Shown one piece after another: positions 23,428-33,374 of a DNA stretch of 34,039 nucleotides (the first letter of the stretch is position 1; each line of letters opens with the position of its first letter). The DNA is from Oscillospiraceae bacterium (GTDB lineage Bacteria > Bacillota_A > Clostridia > Oscillospirales > Oscillospiraceae): contig JAGBAI010000067.1 of the NCBI GenBank assembly GCA_017939025.1, positions 1-34,039 of the forward strand. Reading direction: 5' to 3'. The translations under genes and the position numbers were made by a program. The notes below the pieces were generated by a model, which saw only the letters and a program-made list of their open reading frames with translations, did not search any database and was not told the DNA's origin.

Positions 23428-23456
23428 ATGTTATCACACCTATCCGGAATATTCAA
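23428..23456 (-). promoter_or_regulatory. Extended -10 promoter of the leader RNA / lipoprotein operon
   Basis: -35 TTGAAT (23451-23456), 17-bp spacer, -10 TAACAT (23428-23433) preceded by TGA, an extended -10. The expected start (23421) coincides with the first base of the leader's closing stem. Confidence 0.6.
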
Positions 23457-23512
23457 GGGAATTGGGAACGTTATCCTCTTTTTCTTGATATACGGAACAC
23501 ATCGCCAACCAA

Positions 23513-23548
23513 AAACCTGCACAGTCCACAACCGGTCTGTGCAGGTTT
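23513..23548 (-). terminator. Intrinsic terminator after mreB
   Basis: Minus strand AAACCTGCACAG / CTGTGCAGGTTT, 12-bp stem, 12-nt loop, then TTTTTGG. It separates the recD2-comF-mreB operon from the lipoprotein leader. Confidence 0.88.
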
Positions 23549-23574
23549 CCTTAATATAATATAGTCTCCGCAGA

Positions 23575-24621
23575 TCAGGCACGCATGGCGCGCTTTCTGG
23601 CAATGTTGATGGGGCCCTCCTGCATGTTGTTGATCCAGGCAAGGCTCTTGCCGGCACCGTAGGCGGTGCAGGAATCGGGATCGTCTGCCAGGACACAGGC
23701 GATACCGGTGCGCTCCATCAGCAGCATGTCCATGCCCCACAGCTGACCACAGCCGCCGGTGATGGTAATGCCGTTTTCAGAGATATCGGACACCAGTTCC
23801 GGACTGGTCTGTTCCAGAACCGCCAGCACCTCGTCAGCAATCTGACGGGCAGGACGGCGGAGAACTTCGTAAATCTCCGTCGAGGTCAGGGTGACCATCT
23901 TGGGCATACCGGTCTTGAAGTCACGGCCCTTGACATTCATGCTGCGCTCTTCGTCCCGGGGATAGACCTGACCGATCTGGATTTTAATATTCTCCGCGGT
24001 GACCTGGCCGATGACCACACCGTGCTGACGGCGGACGTACCGGGCGATCATCTCATCAAAATAGTTGCCCGCGATCTTCAGAGAGGAGGAAACGGAAACG
24101 CCGTTCATGCTCAAAACTGCGATATCCGTCGTACCGCCGCCCACATCCACCACCAGATGTCCGCTGGCTCCCCGGATGTCCAAACCAGCACCCAGGCCGG
24201 CAGCCAGAGGCTCTTCGATCAGGAATACACGGCGGGCACCGGCTTCGATGGCAGCGTTGATGACAGACCGCTCCTCGACCTCAGAAACACCGGAAGGAAC
24301 AGAGATGACCACTCTGGGCTTGGGGGTGAACAGGCCTGCCTTGGTGGCAGTCTTGAACATTTCCTGGAGCATCTTGACCGTCATCTCATGGTCAGATACG
24401 ATGCCGTCCTTCAACGGGTGCATAGCTACCACGTTGCCGGGGGTACGGCCCAGCATGTTCCGGGCAGCAGCACCCACCTGCAGGATCTTGCCGGTATTCT
24501 TGTCCACCGCCACAACGGAAGGCTCCCGGACGACCAGGCCCTTGCCGTCGGCATAGATCAGAACATTGGATGTACCCAGGTCCACGCCCAGGTCATTGCT
24601 AAACATAGAAAACAGAGACAT
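23575..24621 (-). CDS. mreB: Rod-shape determining protein MreB
   Basis: Actin-like ATPase (348 aa) that forms membrane-bound filaments guiding lateral wall synthesis. Seen: an N-terminal hydrophobic/amphipathic start (MSLFSMF), the phosphate-1 motif DLGVDLGTSNVLIY, the VSEVEERSVINAAIEAGARR block, the phosphate-2 motif VDVGGGTTDIAV, and the adenosine motif ITGGCGQLWGMD. In the last, the usual third Gly-like position is Cys, a mild deviation. Neither mreC nor mreD follows; a terminator comes right after. It is the third gene of a recD2-comF-mreB operon, 9 bp after comF. It could be an Mbl- or MreBH-like paralogue, which sequence alone does not settle. Confidence 0.94.
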   Translation of the reverse strand: MSLFSMFSNDLGVDLGTSNVLIYADGKGLVVREPSVVAVDKNTGKILQVGAAARNMLGRTPGNVVAMHPLKDGIVSDHEMTVKMLQEMFKTATKAGLFTPKPRVVISVPSGVSEVEERSVINAAIEAGARRVFLIEEPLAAGLGAGLDIRGASGHLVVDVGGGTTDIAVLSMNGVSVSSSLKIAGNYFDEMIARYVRRQHGVVIGQVTAENIKIQIGQVYPRDEERSMNVKGRDFKTGMPKMVTLTSTEIYEVLRRPARQIADEVLAVLEQTSPELVSDISENGITITGGCGQLWGMDMLLMERTGIACVLADDPDSCTAYGAGKSLAWINNMQEGPINIARKRAMRA

Positions 24622-24630
24622 ATTACACCT

Positions 24631-25269
24631 TTACTTTCGTGCGGCCAAAACGGCGCAATGTACTTCCTTCGCCCCGGCGAGCTTCAGCATCCGGGCACAT
24701 TCTCCGGCAGTGGAGCCAGTGGTAAACACATCATCCAGCAGCAGGATCCGCTTTCCGGCAACATCGGCCCCGGATCTTACCCGGTATGCACCCAACACAT
24801 TGGCCCGGCGCTTTGCTTCACCGGAAATGCCGGATTGGGGGCGGTTATGACGAATCTTTTTCAGCAGCTGCACCGGAGTCATTCCCACAGCGGAGCCAAC
24901 AGCCTTAGCCAGCAGTGCCGCCTGGTCATAGCCCCGGGTCAGCTTCCGCAAGGGACTGACAGGGACCCAACTGAGCGTATCAAACCCCTCCGGGTAAACC
25001 TCCAGGATCTTTTCTCCCAAAATACGCCCAAAGGCAGGGGCATAGTGTCTGGCATGATAAAATTTATAACGCAGAATACTTTTTCTTACGTTCCCTTCAT
25101 AGTACCAAACTGCAGCGAAACTGTCAAGAAAATGTGTTCCTTTTTTCCGGTTCGGGTAATCCGGACCGAAAATCCGGCACTCTTCGCAAATATCCCGCTC
25201 GCCCTGTGCCAGAAGTTCCCGGCAGAGGACACATTTAGGAGGGAACAGCAGCTTCAGCAGCGCTTTCAC
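24631..25269 (-). CDS. ComF-family phosphoribosyltransferase-like protein
   Basis: ComFC/GntX-type protein (212 aa) with an N-terminal zinc finger (Cys13-x2-Cys16 and Cys28-x2-Cys31) and a phosphoribosyltransferase fold whose PRPP loop is ILLLDDVFTTGST (175-187). Family members are needed for transformation or single-strand DNA handling in naturally competent bacteria, though no enzymatic activity is well established. It starts 1 bp after recD2, so the two are coupled. The neighbouring RecD2 helicase fits a DNA-processing role. No other competence gene is in the window. Confidence 0.92.
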   Translation of the reverse strand: MKALLKLLFPPKCVLCRELLAQGERDICEECRIFGPDYPNRKKGTHFLDSFAAVWYYEGNVRKSILRYKFYHARHYAPAFGRILGEKILEVYPEGFDTLSWVPVSPLRKLTRGYDQAALLAKAVGSAVGMTPVQLLKKIRHNRPQSGISGEAKRRANVLGAYRVRSGADVAGKRILLLDDVFTTGSTAGECARMLKLAGAKEVHCAVLAARK

Positions 25270-25270
25270 A

Positions 25271-27487
25271 TTATTCCACCTTCCCCTGCAGCCGCAGCTT
25301 GAGACCGGAATAACGCCGGTTCTTTTTGGCGTTGTTTACCATGGCAGCCACCGTATCCTCCCGGCCCACAATGATCAGCAGCTCCCGCGCCCGGGTGATG
25401 GCCGTGTAAAGGATGCTGCGGCTGAGAAGATAGGGTGAACCATTCCAGGCTGTTAAGATTACCGCCCGGTATTCACTGCCCTGGCTTTTGTGGACTGTCA
25501 TAGCATAGGCCGGTTCCAGTTCATTGAGCTGGGTAAAATCATAGTCCGCTTCCCGGTCATCAAAGCAGATCGTCATGGTCTCGGTGCCGGTATCGATGGC
25601 CTTAATGATGCCAACGTCACCGTTGAAAATGCCGGTACCAACTTCACTGCCATCCGTACGCTTCCACATGATGTCATAATTGTTGCGGATCTGCATGACC
25701 CGGTCGCCTTCCCGGAATATATAATCCCCGAACTGCCGCTCCTTTTTATCGGGGGATGCAGGATTCAGTGCATTCTGGAGCATCCGGTTCAATTCTCCGG
25801 TACCCACACCGCCCTTGCGGGTGGGAGAGAGCACCTGAATCTGGTCGGAGGGAATTCCCATATTCTTCGGCAGCCGGGTGGTGCATAAATCCCGGATCAG
25901 CTGAGACACCTCTTCCTCACTGCGCTTTCGCATGAAGAAAAAGTCACTGGTTTTGGTATTGTTCAGTTCCGGCAATTCTCCCCGGTTGACCCGGTGGGCA
26001 TTCATAACAATAAGACTTTCCTGTGCCTGCCGGAAGATTGACTTCAGCCGCACCGTGGGCAGTACACCACTGCGAAGCATATCGCTAAAGGGAAAACCCG
26101 GGCCCACCGGCGGCAGCTGATCCGGGTCACCCACGAGGATCAGCCGTTTTCCCGTGGGAACCGCTTTCAACAGACTGTGCAGCAGCTGCACATCCACCAT
26201 GGACATCTCGTCCACGATCACCGCATCACATTTCAGCGGATTGTCCTCATCTCTGACAAAGAGCATTTTTCCCGTTGTCTGATCGATGCTGGCCTCCAGA
26301 AGCCGGTGGATGGTGGAGGCTTCTTCTCCCGTGACCTCCGTCAGACGCTTGGCCGCACGGCCTGTGGGAGCGGCCAGCAAACATTTCAGCTGCATCCTTC
26401 CCAAAAGTTCCAATATACCATTTAATATAGTTGTCTTACCGGTACCGGGGCCTCCGGTGATCAGCAGCAGGCCGGAGGATGCCGCCTCCCGGATGGCCTG
26501 TTCCTGCTCCGAAGAATAGGCGATGCCGCTTTCCTTTGCGATCTCACGGATCCGCCTGTCCAGATCTTTGGGAACCGGAAAGCTGTTTCCTGCAAAGGAA
26601 AGCAGCATTTGCGTAGATTCCGTCTCTGCCTCATGCAGCTGGGGCAGATAGATCACCGTGATACCAGCCAGGGTCTGCCGCATCAGCCGATCCACCTGTA
26701 AAAGCCGAACAATACCCTGTCGGATATCCTCCGGCTCCACACTGAGCAGCTGAGCCGTGGCTGGAACCAGCTTTTCCTCCGGTAAAAAGCTGTGTCCTGC
26801 CAGAAGGTTATAATGCAGTTCAAACAGGATCCCCGCCTCCACCCGTCGTGGATCGGCGGCAGCGATCCCCAGTTCAATGGCAAACCGGTCTACCGCGCCA
26901 AAGGGAGCTTCCAACTCCTCATCCATCAGAAGGTAAGGATCGTCATACAATAACTCTATGGTATTGTCACCGTATAATTTGTAAGTACGCACCGCCAATT
27001 CCGCAGGCAGGTGATGCAGTGCAAAAAATTCCATGATCTGGCGCATACCCACCTGGAGTTTGAATTCATCACCGATGCTTTTCGCTTTTTCCCGGGAAAT
27101 ACCGGATACCTCCGCCAGTCGCTCCGGCTCCCGTTCCATCACAGCCAGCGTTTCACTGCCAAAGTGTTCCACGATCCGGGCTGCCATCCGGGGGCCGATA
27201 CCCTTAATGACCCGGCTGCTCAGATAATTTAAAATCTCCATAGCAGTCTGAGGCAGCAGCCGCTCCAGAAATTCCGCTTCGAACTGCCGTCCATAACTGG
27301 AATGGGTGCTCCAGCGGCCCGTAACCATAAGCCTCTCACCTACAGAAGGCATAGGGATGGTACCTACCACCGTCACATTCTGTCCCCCGCCCACATTCAA
27401 ACGCAGAACCGCATAGCCATTTTCATAATTCTGATACACCACGGCACTTACTGAGCCCTGAATGATCTCCATTTCCTGTTCCGTCAA
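25271..27487 (-). CDS. recD2: RecD2-type ATP-dependent DNA helicase
   Basis: Superfamily 1B 5'-3' helicase (738 aa) of the RecBC-independent RecD2 type. Layout: an N-terminal OB-like region, tandem helix-hairpin-helix-like segments (about 92-145, VIKGIGPRMAARIVEHFG and LAEVSGISREKA), Walker A GGPGTGKT (345-352), Walker B VIVDEMSMVD, LVGDPDQLPPVG (motif III), and a C-terminal UvrD-like domain with AMTVHKSQGSEY and YTAITRARELL. The start is TTG at 27487 with GGAG upstream; ATG 27472 is possible but its GGAA is too close. A hairpin (GCGGCGA/TCGCCGC, 27510-27525) lies in the leader. Confidence 0.94.
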   Translation of the reverse strand: MTEQEMEIIQGSVSAVVYQNYENGYAVLRLNVGGGQNVTVVGTIPMPSVGERLMVTGRWSTHSSYGRQFEAEFLERLLPQTAMEILNYLSSRVIKGIGPRMAARIVEHFGSETLAVMEREPERLAEVSGISREKAKSIGDEFKLQVGMRQIMEFFALHHLPAELAVRTYKLYGDNTIELLYDDPYLLMDEELEAPFGAVDRFAIELGIAAADPRRVEAGILFELHYNLLAGHSFLPEEKLVPATAQLLSVEPEDIRQGIVRLLQVDRLMRQTLAGITVIYLPQLHEAETESTQMLLSFAGNSFPVPKDLDRRIREIAKESGIAYSSEQEQAIREAASSGLLLITGGPGTGKTTILNGILELLGRMQLKCLLAAPTGRAAKRLTEVTGEEASTIHRLLEASIDQTTGKMLFVRDEDNPLKCDAVIVDEMSMVDVQLLHSLLKAVPTGKRLILVGDPDQLPPVGPGFPFSDMLRSGVLPTVRLKSIFRQAQESLIVMNAHRVNRGELPELNNTKTSDFFFMRKRSEEEVSQLIRDLCTTRLPKNMGIPSDQIQVLSPTRKGGVGTGELNRMLQNALNPASPDKKERQFGDYIFREGDRVMQIRNNYDIMWKRTDGSEVGTGIFNGDVGIIKAIDTGTETMTICFDDREADYDFTQLNELEPAYAMTVHKSQGSEYRAVILTAWNGSPYLLSRSILYTAITRARELLIIVGREDTVAAMVNNAKKNRRYSGLKLRLQGKVE

Positions 27488-27543
27488 ATCGTTTCCGCTC
27501 CCATTCCCGGCGGCGAAATCGCCGCGTCCTCTGTTTTGAGCCT

Positions 27544-27572
27544 ATTTTACATGATTTTGCCGCAAATGAAAA
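27544..27572 (-). promoter_or_regulatory. Candidate promoter of recD2-comF-mreB
   Basis: Minus strand -10 TAAAAT (27544-27549), 17-bp spacer, weak -35 TTTTCA (27567-27572). It is the best candidate in the 284-bp divergent gap shared with the atp operon. Confidence 0.45.
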
Positions 27573-27684
27573 GCCCCTTCACGAATCTTTTACAAAGATC
27601 CTGGCAAGAATGTCACAAATGAGAAAAACTGTCTATATACAAGTTCGACAATTTTTTATAAAATAATTGGTAAATATGTACACC

Positions 27685-27713
27685 TTGAATCTTAATCCAA
27701 TATAAGGTATAAT
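27685..27713 (+). promoter_or_regulatory. Promoter of the ATP synthase operon
   Basis: -35 TTGAAT (27685-27690), 17-bp spacer, consensus -10 TATAAT (27708-27713). Start near 27720, about 50 nt before the first gene. The rest of the 284-bp gap (27573-27684) is AT-rich with only a small ATCTTT/AAAGAT hairpin. Confidence 0.75.
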
Positions 27714-27771
27714 AACTTGGAATTCTTATGATCATTTTTTATTTTAATCGTTGCAGCCAACGGGAGGAAAT

Positions 27772-28029
27772 ATGAAAATTTTAAATCTGCTGATGTGGGT
27801 GGGCCAGTTTGGGTTCTCCATCATTTTTCCTACGCTGTTTTTCCTGCTTATGGCGGTATGGCTGCAGAATACGTTCAGCCTGGGCATGTGGATTATCGTG
27901 GTTTTGGGAATTCTGGGTGTGCTTACCTCCGTCAGTACCACGAAATCCTGTATCCGTTCCCTGCTGAAAGCAACGGAAGAAGCCAGCGGCACCTCTGAGG
28001 CACCTGTAGGCTTCAATGACCACAAATAA
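27772..28029 (+). CDS. AtpZ/AtpI-like small membrane protein, first gene of atp operon
   Basis: Small membrane protein (85 aa) with two helices (about 4-30 and 37-58), separated by a short turn, and a polar C-terminal tail. Position and topology match the AtpZ-type proteins that precede atpI in many F-ATPase operons and are thought to help c-ring assembly or Mg2+/Ca2+ handling. Sequence motifs are few, so the call depends on context. GGGAGG precedes ATG 27772 with good spacing; an in-frame start seven codons earlier lacks a site. Confidence 0.7.
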   Translation: MKILNLLMWVGQFGFSIIFPTLFFLLMAVWLQNTFSLGMWIIVVLGILGVLTSVSTTKSCIRSLLKATEEASGTSEAPVGFNDHK

Positions 28030-28045
28030 GTAAAGGAACATTCCC

Positions 28046-28513
28046 ATGAAATTACAACCCGCCTCCCGCAGGGAGATCAAACGCATCACCATCGGCACGC
28101 TGGCCTGCGACGGTATCATGATCGCAGGACTGTTCCTGTGCAGCCAGTTCGGTATCGGCAAATTCGAGCTTTCCCGGATCCTGCTGGGAGCCTTCTTTGG
28201 CAGTATCATTGCTGTACTGAATTTCACCATCTTGTGCCTGACGGTACAAAGTGCCGTGGAAATGGAAAACAAGCGGAAAATGAAGGCTCGTTTCCAGCTG
28301 AGCTACAATGTCCGCATGATCATTCAGGCTGGCTGGGTGGTAGCCGCATTTCTGATCAAGCCCGTCCACTTTGTCGCCGGTGCCCTGCCCATTTTTTTCC
28401 CCAATGTGGTAATTTATTACTTGCAGTTCAAGGGCAAGCTCTATCCTAAAGAAGAGCAGAACCGTACGGAAGTTATGGAGACTTCCAAAGCCCCGGAGCA
28501 AACAGACATGTAA
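28046..28513 (+). CDS. atpI: ATP synthase subunit I (AtpI)
   Basis: Membrane protein (155 aa) with four hydrophobic segments (about 15-37, 43-68, 88-105 and 109-126) and a charged C-terminus. AtpI proteins assist assembly of the c-ring in F-type ATP synthases. The LSRILLGAFFGSIIAVLNF segment and its place between the AtpZ-like gene and atpB support the call. RBS is AAAGGAACATTCCC, fairly weak. Family conservation is low. Confidence 0.8.
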   Translation: MKLQPASRREIKRITIGTLACDGIMIAGLFLCSQFGIGKFELSRILLGAFFGSIIAVLNFTILCLTVQSAVEMENKRKMKARFQLSYNVRMIIQAGWVVAAFLIKPVHFVAGALPIFFPNVVIYYLQFKGKLYPKEEQNRTEVMETSKAPEQTDM

Positions 28514-28547
28514 ATTCAACCGAATACTTGTAAAGTGAGGTTTTTGT

Positions 28548-29426
28548 ATGGATATTTCGATCAATGGTGCCGGTATTATTAAGGAGTTTACCAATGTGCC
28601 GCTGTTTGGCACCGTTCAGATCACCCAGACTCTGGCAGTAAGCTGGCTGCTGCTAATCGTCATCTCTGCACTGCTCATCTGGCTGGGCAGCGGCCTGAAG
28701 GTGACGAACATCTCCCGGAAGCAGGCCGTGGCCGAAATGGGTGCCACTGCCCTGCTGAACTTCGTCCGGGGCAATATGGGCAAGGAATTTGACCATTACA
28801 TCCCCTTGGTGGGCACCATTTTCGTTTCTTCCGTGGTTTCCAACCTGGTGGGTCTGCTGGGCCTGTGGAGCCCCACGGCAGACCTGATGACGGAGCTTGC
28901 CTGGGCGCTGGTTGTGTTCGTTCTGATCACCTATCACAAGATTAAGTCCGCAGGCTTCGGCGGCTACATGAAGGGTTTTCTGGATCCCATCTTCGTCATG
29001 GCACCCATCAACGTCATGAGCGAGCTCTTCACGCCAATCTCCATGGCCTGCCGTCACTTCGGTAATATCCTCTCCGGCACCGTTATCAGCGCATTGATCT
29101 ACGCTGCTCTGACTGTTGGCAACAATGCCCTGTTCGGTGCTCTGGGATCTTCCCTGTATGTAGGCATCGTGATGGCTGTCGTTGGTGTCGCGCTGTTCTT
29201 CGTGGGCAAGAAGTCCGGTAAGAAGCTGCCCCTGATCATCGGCATCATCGCTGCCATTCTGGGCATCCTGGCTGTGCTGACCAACCTTGGTGCCACCTTC
29301 CCCTGGCTGATGGTGGGTATCCCCGCGCTGCCCAGCCTGTATTTCGACTGGTTCGGCGGCTGCATCCAGGCATTCATCTTCTGCACCCTGACCACTCTCT
29401 TCATCAAACAGGCCGCCGGCGACTAA
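28548..29426 (+). CDS. atpB: ATP synthase F0 subunit a, with extra hydrophobic insertion
   Basis: Stator membrane subunit forming the ion half-channels against the c-ring (292 aa). The essential Arg is R169 in SMACRHFGNILSG, and the C-terminal helix GGCIQAFIFCTLTTLFIKQ is conserved. Other family features: FTNVPLFGTVQIT at the N-terminus and PLVGTIFVSSVVSNLVGLL. It is about 50-60 residues longer than most bacterial a subunits. The surplus sits between the two long membrane-embedded helices (about 200-247) and looks like two extra hydrophobic helices joined by KKSGKK. No frameshift or repeat suggests an artefact. Confidence 0.94.
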   Translation: MDISINGAGIIKEFTNVPLFGTVQITQTLAVSWLLLIVISALLIWLGSGLKVTNISRKQAVAEMGATALLNFVRGNMGKEFDHYIPLVGTIFVSSVVSNLVGLLGLWSPTADLMTELAWALVVFVLITYHKIKSAGFGGYMKGFLDPIFVMAPINVMSELFTPISMACRHFGNILSGTVISALIYAALTVGNNALFGALGSSLYVGIVMAVVGVALFFVGKKSGKKLPLIIGIIAAILGILAVLTNLGATFPWLMVGIPALPSLYFDWFGGCIQAFIFCTLTTLFIKQAAGD

Positions 29427-29487
29427 CGCGCAAAACGGCCATTTGAATAAACAAACAAAAGACGTATTATTTTTTAGGAGGAACTAA

Positions 29488-29769
<282 letters not shown>

Positions 29770-29813
29770 TTTCCGTTCAGTTAACCGTATATTGACCGGA
29801 AGGAGGCCAATCA

Positions 29814-30323
29814 ATGGAAACAATTTATCAGTCCCTGGTGGCGGTAAATCCCGTAACACTGATTGCCCAGATCTGCAACTTATTTATTCAGCTGTTCGTA
29901 TTCAAGAAATTCTTCTGGGATAAGATTCTCAACATCCTGGATCAGCGCCGCGAGGCTGCTGACAAGGAGATCACCGATGCCCAGGCCGCCCACGCTGAGG
30001 CGGATGCCATCAAGGCCACCTACGAGCAGAACATGAAGGAAGCCAAGGAAAAGGCAGAGGACATTCTTCTGAATGCCCAGAAAACCGCTACCGCTCGCAG
30101 CGAGGAGATCATCAGCCAGGCCCAGCAGGCCGCTGCCCAGATCAAGTCCAAAGCGTCTTCCGACATCGAGATGGAAAAGAAAAAGGCCATCAACGATGCC
30201 AAGAACGAAATTTCCGGCCTGGCCATGGCCATTGCCGGCAAGGTCGTGGAGCGGGAGCTGAATACCGCTGACCAGTCCGCACTGATCGACCATTTCATTA
30301 ACGAATTGGGTGACGGCGTATGA
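29814..30323 (+). CDS. atpF: ATP synthase F0 subunit b
   Basis: Peripheral stalk subunit (169 aa). One N-terminal membrane helix (about 9-30, PVTLIAQICNLFIQLFVFKK) is followed by a long charged helical region rich in Ala, Glu, Lys and Gln that forms the dimeric coiled coil reaching the F1 head. The length is usual. The GGAAGGAGG site lies well before ATG. The stop codon overlaps the atpH start (ATGA), coupling production of the two stator subunits. Confidence 0.95.
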   Translation: METIYQSLVAVNPVTLIAQICNLFIQLFVFKKFFWDKILNILDQRREAADKEITDAQAAHAEADAIKATYEQNMKEAKEKAEDILLNAQKTATARSEEIISQAQQAAAQIKSKASSDIEMEKKKAINDAKNEISGLAMAIAGKVVERELNTADQSALIDHFINELGDGV

Positions 30324-30859
30324 CAGAGGTCGGAAGTGTTTACGGCGAATCCCTGTACGAGCTGGCCAAGGAAGAAAACCTGACCAGGCTCATCGGGGAG
30401 CAGGCTGCTGTGTTGCAGCAGTCCTTTCAGCAGGAGCCGGACTTCATCCGACTGCTGTCCTCCCCCAACCTGACCAAGGCGGAGCGCTGCCAGATCCTAG
30501 ACGACAGCTTCCGCGGCTCTGTGCATCCGTATCTTCTGAACTTTCTGAAGATTCTGACGGAAAAGGGCTATATGCGCCATTTTTCCGACTGCTGTGATGC
30601 CTATATGGAGCACTTTGATCAGGACAACGGCATTCTGCGGGTGAACGCTGTCACTGCTGTGGCACTGACACCGGAGCAGGCCGACAAGCTTACCGCAAAG
30701 CTTTCCCGGATCACAGGCAAGGACGTTGCCCTGCGAAACCGGATCGACCCCGCAGTCCTGGGCGGAATCCGCCTGGACTATGACGGTCAGCGTCTGGATG
30801 ACACCGTTTCCCACCGTATGGAGGCGATCCGGGACGTCCTGAATAAGACCGTACTCTGA
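30320..30859 (+). CDS. atpH: ATP synthase F1 subunit delta
   Basis: Stator subunit (179 aa) joining the b dimer to the top of the alpha3beta3 head. It has the helical N-terminal domain (YGESLYELAKEENL, LLSSPNLTKAERCQIL) and the typical C-terminal LRNRIDPAVLGGIRLDYDGQ segment. Order atpF-atpH-atpA and the 4-bp overlap with atpF are standard. All regions are intact and length is normal. Confidence 0.95.
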   Translation: MTEVGSVYGESLYELAKEENLTRLIGEQAAVLQQSFQQEPDFIRLLSSPNLTKAERCQILDDSFRGSVHPYLLNFLKILTEKGYMRHFSDCCDAYMEHFDQDNGILRVNAVTAVALTPEQADKLTAKLSRITGKDVALRNRIDPAVLGGIRLDYDGQRLDDTVSHRMEAIRDVLNKTVL

Positions 30860-32383
<1,524 letters not shown>

Positions 32384-32398
32384 GGGAGGAGGTTACCC

Positions 32399-33247
32399 AT
32401 GGCTGGCGTTTCCACCAAGGAAATCAAAAACCGAATCCGAAGCATGGAGTCTACCAAGCAGATTACCAAGGCCATGGAGATGGTCGCTGCCTCCAAGCTT
32501 CGCCGCGCCCAGGCGCAGGTTTCCAATTCCCGACCCTATTTCCAGATCCTTTACTCCACCATTCAGGACATTACCCGCAGCAACAAGGACTTCTCCTCCA
32601 AGTACCTTCAGGAGCGGGAAGTGAAAAAGGTGATGTATATCGTCATCGCCGGTGACCGCGGCCTGGCTGGCGGCTATAACAGCAATATTCTGAAGATGGT
32701 GCACACGGAGATCCAGGATAAGGACGCCGTTGTACTTCCCATCGGCAAAAAGGCCGTGGATTTCTTCCGCGGCAAGAAGATCCCCGCGCTGACCGAGAGC
32801 TATGCAGAGGCCGCCGGTGTCTCCATCGGTGACTGCTTCTCCATTTCCAAGCAGCTGAGCAAGGCATTCCTTGCCGGGGAATTTGACGAAGTTTATGTGG
32901 CTTACACCAATTTCGTTTCCGTCCTGTCTCAGGTACCTGCTACCATGAAGCTGCTGCCCCTGGCAAAGCCCGAGGCTGCGGAAGCTGCAGATACCCGTGG
33001 CTGCGTCCCTGTTTACGAGGGTGAGCCGGAGGAGGTATTCGCCTCCATCGTTCCCGAATATCTGGGCGGCATCCTTTACGGTGCCCTGTGCGAAAGCCGT
33101 GCTGCTGAGCAGGCTGCCCGCCGCAGCGCCATGGACTCCGCTACCCAGAACGCCGACGAGATGATCGCTGACCTGAGCCTGAAGTTCAACCGGGCCCGTC
33201 AGGCTGCCATCACCCAGGAGATTACCGAAATCGTCGCCGGTTCTTAA
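32399..33247 (+). CDS. atpG: ATP synthase F1 subunit gamma
   Basis: Central rotor shaft (282 aa). The N-terminal helix has the conserved KNRIRSMESTKQITKAMEMVA segment, followed by ASKLRRAQ and a Rossmann-like middle domain (IVIAGDRGLAGGYNSN). The C-terminal helix ends with SLKFNRARQAAITQEITEIV. It starts 15 bp after atpA with GGGAGGAGG. It is followed by an unusually long 148-bp gap before atpD that contains a palindromic repeat element. Confidence 0.97.
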   Translation: MAGVSTKEIKNRIRSMESTKQITKAMEMVAASKLRRAQAQVSNSRPYFQILYSTIQDITRSNKDFSSKYLQEREVKKVMYIVIAGDRGLAGGYNSNILKMVHTEIQDKDAVVLPIGKKAVDFFRGKKIPALTESYAEAAGVSIGDCFSISKQLSKAFLAGEFDEVYVAYTNFVSVLSQVPATMKLLPLAKPEAAEAADTRGCVPVYEGEPEEVFASIVPEYLGGILYGALCESRAAEQAARRSAMDSATQNADEMIADLSLKFNRARQAAITQEITEIVAGS

Positions 33248-33255
33248 TTTGTTCA

Positions 33256-33368
33256 TGTCATTCCGAGCCAGTTCTCAGACTGGCGTGGGAATCCCCCGGA
33301 TCGACGTGACACCCCCCGGCATGTCCGGGAGATTGCCACACCAGTGTGCGCACTGGTTCGCAATGACA
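33256..33368. repeat. MITE-like palindromic repeat element between atpG and atpD
   Basis: A 113-bp imperfect palindrome. Ends: GTCATTCCGAGCCAGT (33257-33272) against ACTGGTTCGCAATGAC (33352-33367), two mismatches. Middle arms GTGGGAATCCCCCGGA and TCCGGGAGATTGCCAC also pair with two mismatches. Local hairpins GCCAGT/ACTGGC (33267-33284) and ACCAGTG/CACTGGT (33340-33357). The GTCATTnCGA...GTGGnAATC pattern resembles dispersed palindromic repeats seen in many bacterial genomes. It has no coding capacity. Confidence 0.8.
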
Positions 33369-33374
33369 CTCTAA

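Noticed and set aside
24022..25302. Open frame of 426 codons on the plus strand opposite mreB/comF
   Set aside because: Shadow of the real genes; His/Gln-rich translation with no recognisable fold and no RBS.
27573..27684. Possible additional small gene or RNA in the recD2-atp divergent gap
   Set aside because: Only a 6-bp hairpin (ATCTTT/AAAGAT) and AT-rich promoter-like sequence; no open frame with RBS.
33256..33368. CRISPR-like repeat array
   Set aside because: The arms are inverted, not direct, and there are no regularly spaced units; it is a single palindromic element.
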